Below, piece by piece: positions 29,811-35,890 of a stretch of DNA of 35,890 nucleotides; position 1 is the first letter of the stretch, and each line of letters opens with the position of its first letter. A model generated the notes under the pieces. That model was not told where the DNA came from, did not search any database, and worked only from the letters and a program-made list of their open reading frames with translations. Both the position numbers and the translations under genes were made by a program. The stretch lies in the NCBI GenBank assembly GCA_964583765.1, contig CAZOWW010000055.1:1-35890 (forward strand), given 5' to 3'. The stretch is from CAZOWW01 sp964583765. Its GTDB lineage: Bacteria; Actinomycetota; Actinomycetes; Actinomycetales; Kineosporiaceae.

Positions 29811-31406
29811 ATGCGACGAGCCCTGATGCGACGTCCCCTCGCCCTGGCCGTGGCCACCGTCAGCGTCGTCACGACCCTCGCGGCCGTGCCGGGATCGGCG
29901 AGCGCCGCAACCGGCACACTCACCGTCGTCACCCTAGGACGCGACGGATCCGCAGTGGACGCACGACTGTCCATCATTGACACGAAGACACAGGCTTTCC
30001 AGGTGATGTCCTCCGGCAAGGCGGCAACTCTCCCCAAGGGGACTTACTCCGTCCTGACGGACATCTTCAACGCCAAGGACTACACCGACACGATGGCGGG
30101 CGTGACGGTGAACGTCTCCGGCACCACGAAGATCACGCTCGATGCCCGTAAGGGCCAGCCATTGAAGGTCGCGTGGTCGCCGGCAGCATCCGGCGGATCC
30201 CAGACTCTGCAGGCGGCCGTGTGCTATGGCGACGGGTCCGGGGAACAGTTCGCCATGGGCTGGAATACCCCCGGAAGGGTCTATCTCATCCCCAATACAT
30301 CGAAGGATTTCTCTCTGGCCACCATGCTGACCTGGTTCCCGGATGGTGCAGCCACGTTGGTCGAGCCACTGCCCGTGTATGTCGCACTGACCGGCACGAG
30401 CACCCTGCCCGCGAATTTCACGCGCACGATCTCCCGCTCCGGGCTGACGGCCGTCACGCTGGGCCTGCGGAACGGACCGGTCAACGGGGCAAACACCGAC
30501 GTGCACATGGGCCCGACCGGCGGTTGCGCCAAGAGTCTCGACGCGGACGTCTCCGTCAACAGCACGCCGACCAGGCAGCGGGTGTACCTGTCCCCGGGGT
30601 CATGGGACTACGAGGTCGAGGCCAACCGCAGCGCGGCCGTCGGCGCCCTTTACCAGATCACCCGCACCTACTCTGCTGGGAAGACCTACGGGCAGGTCTT
30701 CTTCGACGCCGCCTGGGGCCCTGGACCTGGCCTCCCCGGCGTGCAGGACAAGGACCTCAGCTTCGACACCAGCACGATGTTCACCGACCCCGCCTTCTCG
30801 AGGCACCAACCGATGTTGTTCGACTCCCAGGCCGTGGTGACGCTGCGGCACGGCACCACGCTCCTGGCGACGGTGCACCGGAACAGCTACGACGCATCCC
30901 ACCCGTCGGTCTTCAGATACCGGCTCCCCGCGTCAGGCTGGTACTCCCTCAGCGTCGACGCCCACCGAGCACGTCCCGGAGTCACCTACCCGGCAGGGAT
31001 GCTCTCGCCCCGCACGACCCTCAGCATGCGCTTCCACGCCGACCCGGCGAAGGAAGAGGTACCCAAGGTCTTTGCCGTGCTGATGTCCTGCGGAAACCTC
31101 ACCCTGTGGAACCAGGCGACACCCGGCAGCACAACTCACGTGACGCTGACCCTCGCGCGCGAAGCGCAGTTCATCCTCATACCCGCCCCGAAGCTCGTGG
31201 CGACCTACCTCAAGAGCCTCACCGCGCAGGCCTCCTTCGACGGCGGGAAGACCTGGCGGACCCTCAAGGTCACCGGCTCTGGCAGCAAGTGGACCGCCCA
31301 GGTCCCCAACCCCACCTCCGGAGCGGTCACCCTGCGCACCACGGTCACCAGCACCACCGGCGACAGTTCGGTCACCACCATCTACCGCGCCTACGCCATC
31401 GCCTGA
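29811..31406 (+). CDS. Secreted protein, triplicated family member 3
   Basis: The 531-aa paralogue is closer to member 1 than to member 2 in the N-terminal part (VMSSGKAATLPKGTYSVLTDIFNAKDYTDTMAGVTVNVSGTTK) and in keeping MSCGN with the third Cys. The signal peptide, SD and C-terminal domain are nearly identical to the others; the DGG-x-TW motif reads DGGKTW. Central landmarks are FTRTISRSGL, YSAGKTYGQVFFDAAWGPGPGLP and DPAFSRHQP. It is the last gene of the probable operon and is followed by hairpins at 31544 and 31581. No enzymatic motif is seen; adhesion, binding or scaffold roles are all possible. Confidence 0.8.
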   Translation: MRRALMRRPLALAVATVSVVTTLAAVPGSASAATGTLTVVTLGRDGSAVDARLSIIDTKTQAFQVMSSGKAATLPKGTYSVLTDIFNAKDYTDTMAGVTVNVSGTTKITLDARKGQPLKVAWSPAASGGSQTLQAAVCYGDGSGEQFAMGWNTPGRVYLIPNTSKDFSLATMLTWFPDGAATLVEPLPVYVALTGTSTLPANFTRTISRSGLTAVTLGLRNGPVNGANTDVHMGPTGGCAKSLDADVSVNSTPTRQRVYLSPGSWDYEVEANRSAAVGALYQITRTYSAGKTYGQVFFDAAWGPGPGLPGVQDKDLSFDTSTMFTDPAFSRHQPMLFDSQAVVTLRHGTTLLATVHRNSYDASHPSVFRYRLPASGWYSLSVDAHRARPGVTYPAGMLSPRTTLSMRFHADPAKEEVPKVFAVLMSCGNLTLWNQATPGSTTHVTLTLAREAQFILIPAPKLVATYLKSLTAQASFDGGKTWRTLKVTGSGSKWTAQVPNPTSGAVTLRTTVTSTTGDSSVTTIYRAYAIA

Positions 31407-31543
31407 TCTGGGGAGATGCGGTGCCGGCGTTCACGCGGCCCCGGCACCCAGGGCGGACGTCTCCCGATACCGCCGTCTCGCCAGGTGCCGCAGGCCCGGC
31501 CTGAGACACGTCCCCCCGACTCAACGCCCCGAACGCCCGCAGT

Positions 31544-31570
31544 CCCCGATCACGGCACAGGTGATCGGGG
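31544..31570. terminator. Perfect 10-bp hairpin after the triplicated family
   Basis: CCCCGATCAC (31544-31553) pairs with GTGATCGGGG (31561-31570) around a 7-nt loop. It lies 137 bp past the stop of member 3 and 42 bp past the pectate lyase stop on the other strand, so it can terminate both convergent units. Confidence 0.75.
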
Positions 31571-31580
31571 TCTGCGAGCG

Positions 31581-31602
31581 CGAGACCGGCTGAGCGGTCT
31601 CG
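31581..31602. terminator. Second hairpin, just past the pectate lyase gene
   Basis: CGAGACCG (31581-31588) pairs with CGGTCTCG (31595-31602) around a 6-nt loop. It starts 10 bp after the minus-strand pectate lyase stop, the position expected for that gene's own terminator. Confidence 0.7.
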
Positions 31603-31612
31603 ACTGTGGTGA

Positions 31613-33415
31613 TCAGGCGGCGGCGCAGGTGACCGTCGTGCCGCTGCCCGTTCCCGTGGCCTGGAAGCCAAAGCTCGTCGCCTGACCGGCGCCGAGTGAG
31701 CCGTTGTAGGCGGCGTTGGTCACGCCGACCGTGCCGGTGGTGCCGGTGTTGGTGCCACCCCAGAGGCTCGTGATCGCCACCCCGGACGGCAGGGTCAGGG
31801 TGACCTTCCAGCCGCTCAGGGCGGCCCCGGCGGTGACGCTCACGTTCCCCACGAACCCACCGCTCCAGGCGCTGGCGATCGTGAACGCGGTGGTGCACGC
31901 CCCGGTCGTGGCACCGCCGGTGGTCGTGGTGGTGCGTACCGACGTCGTGGTCGTCGTGGTGCGCGCCGGCGTGGTGGTCGTGGTCACGACCGGGCCCGTG
32001 CTCGTGGTGGTCGTCCTGGTCGTGGTGCTGGTGGTGATCGTCGCGGGAGTCGTGACCGACGTGCCGCCGTACTCGAAGGCTCCGAGGTCGGGCGCCGAGC
32101 CGCTGTAGGGCAGCCCGACGTCCACGCCCTTGTCGATCAGGCTGCTCCCCGCCGCGAGGCGCAGGTTCGGCAGCACGGGCAGGCTGCCGTCCGCCTGGCG
32201 CGGAGCGTCCCAGCCCGAGGTCGACACGCTCTGGAACTGCGAGTCCGAGACCGTGACACCCAGGGTCCACGAGTTGGCGGAGTCGCTCACCCCGGAGTTG
32301 TTCGACAGCAGCGTGCCCCCGTACGCGATGTTGTTGCGCAGGTTGCCCAGGCCTACTGCCGACCCCGACGAGTTGATGCCGAGCATGTTGAAGTCGGGGT
32401 GGTTGGAGTAGCTGGTGTTGTTGAAGTAGTCGTTGGCCAGCGTGTGGTGGTTGGCGTAGATGCCGGCCGCCTTGTTGAGGAAGGAGACCGAGTCACGAAG
32501 GGTGTGCTTCGCCCCGTTGGACACGTAGACACCGCCGTAGCCGCCCATCTTGAAGCCGTTGCCGTTCCCGGCGGCGGCCGAGGTCGTCGTCCCGGGCAGG
32601 TAGCCGTTCCGCCAGGTCCACGAGTCCTCGATGGTCACGGACGAGTAGGCGTTGATGAGGTCGAAGCCGTCGTCGGAGTTCCACCAGGCGCGGTCACCGC
32701 GGAACACGTTGCCGGGGTGGCCGGCCGAGATGTGCGCGCCGAAGCCGTCCGCGCTCTGCCCCGCCCCGTTGGAGGTGAGGGGGTCGTAGTTGTCGTGGGA
32801 GTCGCAGTTGAGCACCAGGTTGCCGCCGCCGTCCTGGATGAACAGGCCCGGCCCCATGTTGTTGTGCAGGTTCAGTTGCTCGAACGTGTTGTTGCCGCCC
32901 GAGATCCACACACCCCAGGACTCGTGGTTGAGGTTGTTGTGCTGCGGCACCCCCGTGACCTCGAGGCCCTTGAGGTGGACGTAGCTGCCGGTGACGTCGA
33001 AACCCTTGACGCGGCAGTCGTCCGTCATGCCCGAGAAGTCGAAGTGCGGCGTCTCGCCTGGATAGGCCCAGTACCGGATCGGGTTGCCCGAGGTCCCGCT
33101 CTTGTTCAGGACGATCGCGTTGACCGTGGCCGTCTGGCTCGAGCAGGTGTTGGTTCCCGCCGTGTAGGCGTACGTACCGGCCCGGAAGTACACGGTGTCG
33201 CCGGCCGAGGCGACCGACTGAGCGTGGGCGATCGTTTTCCAGGGAGCGGCCGACGTCCCTGCGGCGGAGTCGCTGCCGCTCGGCGAGACGTAGTAGGTGC
33301 CGCCCGCGGCGTGCGCAGGCACCGTTCCGACCACGGTCAGGGCGGCCAGGGTCAGGACGGCGGAAGCGGCGGCGGCGATTCGACGATCTGCTCGCCACCG
33401 GGGGGTGAAGTGCAT
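31613..33415 (-). CDS. Secreted pectate lyase, PL9-type beta-helix with C-terminal CBM2
   Basis: The 600-aa exoenzyme has a signal peptide ending near VPAHA-AGG (residue 36). The catalytic part (about 38-430) opens with GTYYVSPSGSDSAAGTSAAPWKTIAHA, the standard start of right-handed beta-helix proteins of the PL9/DUF1565 kind. It contains NSDDGFDLINA (Asp248, Asp249, Asp252, likely calcium ligands) and GNGNGFKMGG, where Lys289 matches the catalytic Lys of PL9 lyases. A Thr-rich linker (about 440-500) joins a CBM2 (about 503-600: CTTAFTIASAWSGGFVGNVSV...TVTC). It should cleave polygalacturonate by calcium-dependent beta-elimination. The ATG at 33415 has AGGAGA 5 nt upstream. It lies 31 bp after the GH2 gene, so an operon is likely. 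Confidence 0.92.
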   Translation of the reverse strand: MHFTPRWRADRRIAAAASAVLTLAALTVVGTVPAHAAGGTYYVSPSGSDSAAGTSAAPWKTIAHAQSVASAGDTVYFRAGTYAYTAGTNTCSSQTATVNAIVLNKSGTSGNPIRYWAYPGETPHFDFSGMTDDCRVKGFDVTGSYVHLKGLEVTGVPQHNNLNHESWGVWISGGNNTFEQLNLHNNMGPGLFIQDGGGNLVLNCDSHDNYDPLTSNGAGQSADGFGAHISAGHPGNVFRGDRAWWNSDDGFDLINAYSSVTIEDSWTWRNGYLPGTTTSAAAGNGNGFKMGGYGGVYVSNGAKHTLRDSVSFLNKAAGIYANHHTLANDYFNNTSYSNHPDFNMLGINSSGSAVGLGNLRNNIAYGGTLLSNNSGVSDSANSWTLGVTVSDSQFQSVSTSGWDAPRQADGSLPVLPNLRLAAGSSLIDKGVDVGLPYSGSAPDLGAFEYGGTSVTTPATITTSTTTRTTTTSTGPVVTTTTTPARTTTTTTSVRTTTTTGGATTGACTTAFTIASAWSGGFVGNVSVTAGAALSGWKVTLTLPSGVAITSLWGGTNTGTTGTVGVTNAAYNGSLGAGQATSFGFQATGTGSGTTVTCAAA

Positions 33416-33446
33416 CAGGTTCTCCTGGAGGGAAGGAGGGGTGGGA

Positions 33447-35890
33447 TCAGTCGCAGGTGTCGGAGCAGGGGACGAAGGGGGCGGTCGTTCCGGTCAGGGT
33501 GGTGGAGCCCACGGTCAGACCGCCGGACGTGGCGGTCACCGTGATGGTCCCGGAGCCGGTCGCCCGCACGAGCGCGAAGGCGAGCCCCTGGTAGGCGTTG
33601 CGCACAGCGCCGCGGAAGGTCTCCTGGACGGGACTCCCGCTGTCCACGGCCACGATGACCCCCGGCCCGCTGATGCTGAAGGTCACGGGTGCGGACGAGC
33701 TGGTCACCACCCGGCCCGAGCTGTCCGCGACCGTGGCCTTCACGTAGGAGATGTCGTTCACGTCGGTCGACACCCGCGAGTGGTCCGCCGCGAGCAGGAT
33801 CTTGCTCGCGGTCGTGCCGGTGGCCGGTGCCGAACCCTTGGGCACCCCCCACACCGTCTGCCACGAGTACCCGACGGACCGGACGGTGCCCATCGCGTCC
33901 ATCAGCCCCCAGGCGGCCTGGACGTTGGGCCACAGACCGTCCGCCTCACCCAGATAGTCCACCCCGGTCCACAGGAACGCGCCGGTCACCGCCGGGTTGT
34001 TCTTGACCTCGGTCCACGACGAGGTGGGGGTGGTCATCTCGGTCAACAGGCCGGCCCGGGTGGGAGCCAGCGCCATGGCCTGCTCGACCTCGGCGGGCCG
34101 GTAGTTGGCGCCGAAGACGTCCAGCAGCGTCCTGGTCGCGCCGGTGATGTCACCGGAGTCGGAGGGGCGGAACAGTGCCTGGGTCACGGAGCGGCTGGGG
34201 TCGAGGGTGTGGCAGAGCGACACCATGCGGGTCAGGAGCTGGGTCCGGGTGGCGAGCGAGTCGTGGATCTCGTTGCCCGTGCTGTAGAGCGCGACGCTGG
34301 GATGGTTGCGATCGCGGGTGACGATCCCGGTGAGGTCCGCCTCGTACCAGTGCGCGCCGGAGGCCGCCCCCGGCACGGCGGGCATGCCCGTGGGCGAACT
34401 CGCCGTCTTGTTGAAGTACGTCGCGTAGTCACCGACGTCCGAGTACTTGTGCGCCGTCCAGACGTCGAAGAACTCGTCGAGGACGAGGAAGCCCATCCGG
34501 TCGGTGAGGTCCAGGAACGCCGGGCTGGGCGGGTCGTGCGCGGTGCGGATGGCGTTCACCCCGAGTGCCTTGAGCTGCGCGAGGCGGCGCTGCATGGCCC
34601 GCTGCGGGGCGGCCATGCCGAGACCGTGGAAGTCCTGGTGGATCGCCACGCCCTGGAACTTCACGCTCCTGCCGTTGAGGGTCATCCCGTTCGTGGCGCT
34701 GAACTGCAGGCTCTTGATGCCGACCGTGGTCACGTCGTCGTCCACGGTCGTGCCGCCCACCTGGACCCTGGTCAGGAGCTGGTACAGGTTCGGGTTCGTC
34801 AGGTCCCAGAGCTTCGGGTTGGCGACCGGGATGTCGAACGAGAAGGCGGTCGACCCGCCGGCCGGGACGGACTGGGTGGGGGTGGTGACCGGCGCGAGGG
34901 CCGTGCCGTTCGGATCGGTGAGGACGCCCTGGATCGCGGTGCTCGCCGCGACGGTCCCGCTGTTGACCACGGTGGTCTGGACGTGGACGGTCGCGGCCGC
35001 CGTCGTCGGCGCCGGCGTCGTCACATAGGTGGCCCACTGGTCGACGTGCACCGGATCGGTCGCGATCAGGCGGACGTCGCGGTAGATCCCGGCGCCCGAG
35101 TAGAACCGCTCGGCTGGCTCCAGACTGGTGTCGGTCTTGACCGCGATCACGTTGTCGGCCGACCCGAGCTTCACACTCGCCGTGATGTCGTACCGGAAGC
35201 TCGTGTAGCCGTAGGGGTGGTTTCCGATGTGGGTGCCGTTGACGTAGACGTCGCTGTCGGCCATGACCCCGTCGAACTCGACGAAGACCCGGCGTCCCTG
35301 CGGCACCTGGGCGAGCGTGAAGTGCTTGCGGTACCACCCGATGCCGGACGGCAGGTAGCCACCGCGACCGGTGCTCGCCGCGCTCTGCGAGAACGGGTTC
35401 GCGGGCGGGTTCGGCCCCTCGATGCTCCAGTCGTGCGGAACGCTGATCTGCCGCCAGGCGCCGTCCGAGAAGGCCGCCGCATCGGCCCCGGACGCATCCC
35501 CGTAGTGAAACAGCCACCCCTGGTCGAAAGCGATGGTCGTCCGCGCCCGGCCGGAGACCGGACCGGTGGACGTCGTCGTGGTGGGCGGCGCCGTGGTCGT
35601 GGTGCTCGTCGACGTGGTGGGCGGCGCCGTGCTCGTGGTGCTCGTCGACGGGGCGGTCGTGGTCGTGGTGCTCGCGGACGTGGTGGTGCTCGTGATGCCG
35701 CCGCAGGTGACCCCGTTGAGCGTGAAACTCCCCGGGACGGGGTTAGCCCCGGCCCACGTGCCCTGGAGACCGAAGGAGGCACTGGCCCCGGTGGCCATGG
35801 CAGCGTTCCACGCGACGTTCGTGGCACTGACCGCAGCCCCGCTCTGCGTCACGGTCGCGTTCCAGAACGAGGTCACCTTCTGCCCGGACG
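33447..35890 (-). CDS. Glycoside hydrolase family 2 enzyme with N-terminal CBM2 (5' end beyond the window)
   Basis: The visible 813 or so residues lack the start, signal peptide and the first part of the CBM2. The frame continues off the right edge (SGQKVTSFWNATVTQSG is mid-CBM). The CBM2 ends at LNGVTCGG and is followed by a Thr/Ser/Pro linker (about 90-125). The GH2 sugar-binding jelly roll starts at FDQGWLFHYGD and includes PHDWSIEGP and YNGTH-like VYVNGTHIGNHPYGY. Ig-like and TIM-barrel domains follow. The acid/base Glu is in STGNEIHD (codon 34269-34271) and the nucleophile Glu in LLTEMTT (34038-34040). A C-terminal Ig-like domain (DISYVKATVADSSGRVV) ends in CSDTCD. Most similar in layout to beta-galactosidase-like GH2 proteins. 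With the PL9 gene 31 bp downstream, a role in trimming pectic side chains is plausible. Confidence 0.9.
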   Translation of the reverse strand, partial: SGQKVTSFWNATVTQSGAAVSATNVAWNAAMATGASASFGLQGTWAGANPVPGSFTLNGVTCGGITSTTTSASTTTTTAPSTSTTSTAPPTTSTSTTTTAPPTTTTSTGPVSGRARTTIAFDQGWLFHYGDASGADAAAFSDGAWRQISVPHDWSIEGPNPPANPFSQSAASTGRGGYLPSGIGWYRKHFTLAQVPQGRRVFVEFDGVMADSDVYVNGTHIGNHPYGYTSFRYDITASVKLGSADNVIAVKTDTSLEPAERFYSGAGIYRDVRLIATDPVHVDQWATYVTTPAPTTAAATVHVQTTVVNSGTVAASTAIQGVLTDPNGTALAPVTTPTQSVPAGGSTAFSFDIPVANPKLWDLTNPNLYQLLTRVQVGGTTVDDDVTTVGIKSLQFSATNGMTLNGRSVKFQGVAIHQDFHGLGMAAPQRAMQRRLAQLKALGVNAIRTAHDPPSPAFLDLTDRMGFLVLDEFFDVWTAHKYSDVGDYATYFNKTASSPTGMPAVPGAASGAHWYEADLTGIVTRDRNHPSVALYSTGNEIHDSLATRTQLLTRMVSLCHTLDPSRSVTQALFRPSDSGDITGATRTLLDVFGANYRPAEVEQAMALAPTRAGLLTEMTTPTSSWTEVKNNPAVTGAFLWTGVDYLGEADGLWPNVQAAWGLMDAMGTVRSVGYSWQTVWGVPKGSAPATGTTASKILLAADHSRVSTDVNDISYVKATVADSSGRVVTSSSAPVTFSISGPGVIVAVDSGSPVQETFRGAVRNAYQGLAFALVRATGSGTITVTATSGGLTVGSTTLTGTTAPFVPCSDTCD

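Larger units (their letters stand above)
26352..31406 (+). repeat. Tandem triplication of a secreted-protein gene (about 1.72-kb period)
   Basis: Three paralogues start at 26364, 28083 and 29811 (periods 1719 and 1728 bp). The block CCTGGAGTCC-TG-ATG and the following 95 or so nt of signal-peptide coding sequence are almost identical in all three (two visible differences in gene 1 versus 3), and so are the last roughly 190 nt. The central 1.2 kb has diverged substantially at both DNA and protein level. The first 17 nt after the first two stop codons are also shared. Confidence 0.9.

Overview
This is a high-GC window of about 36 kb. The strong G/C bias at third codon positions, frequent GTG/TTG starts, Shine-Dalgarno (SD) led operons with 4-nt overlaps, an ECF sigma/anti-sigma pair and several CBM2-type exoenzymes with Thr-rich linkers all point to a free-living, plant-polysaccharide-degrading actinomycete. 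I cannot name the genus. I see no rRNA, tRNA, CRISPR array, insertion sequence or phage gene.

Layout. (1) 1-1265, minus strand: a family-2 glycosyltransferase with a helical repeat tail, followed by what looks like a 5'-truncated remnant of NAD-glutamate dehydrogenase running off the left edge. (2) 1657-8860, plus strand: a tightly coupled three-gene operon with the size order and features of a kleisin / KITE / SMC complex (MukFEB, MksFEB, JetABC type). No JetD-like Toprim nuclease gene is attached. The SMC has a non-canonical Walker A and an Asn where the Walker B Glu is expected. This is the best candidate for an undescribed system. (3) 8838-11512: an OmpA-domain lipoprotein whose 3' end overlaps the SMC gene by 23 bp, and a divergent GNAT acetyltransferase. 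(4) 11675-13174, minus: a secreted CBM2-GH5 endoglucanase. (5) 13461-16239, minus: an ABC exporter operon (ATPase plus two ABC-2 permeases). (6) 16460-20257, plus: a propeller-like lipoprotein, then an ECF sigma factor overlapping a membrane-anchored anti-sigma-like protein that carries an extracytoplasmic Kelch-like propeller. (7) 20545-22134, minus: a membrane-anchored trypsin-like protease with the same type of Thr-rich linker as the CAZymes. (8) 22135-25983: a sparser stretch with an unknown two-TM protein, a 30-bp tandem repeat, a small unknown protein and a NERD-domain protein. (9) 26364-31406, plus: three tandem paralogous secreted proteins of about 530 aa whose signal peptides and C-terminal domains are nearly identical while their centres have diverged. 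(10) 31613-35890, minus: a GH2 glycosidase (5' end beyond the window) and a PL9-type pectate lyase, 31 bp apart and probably co-transcribed, both with a CBM2.

How the parts fit. The GH5, PL9 and GH2 enzymes are extracellular and bind polysaccharide through CBM2 modules, so the organism attacks cellulose and pectic or galactan-rich plant wall material. The protease and the triplicated secreted family add to a large exoproteome. The condensin-like operon is functionally separate and is either a chromosome-organising or an anti-plasmid/defence complex. Strong hairpins between convergent genes (11627-11659, 20282-20324, 20425-20488, 31544-31570, 31581-31602) mark transcription-unit boundaries.
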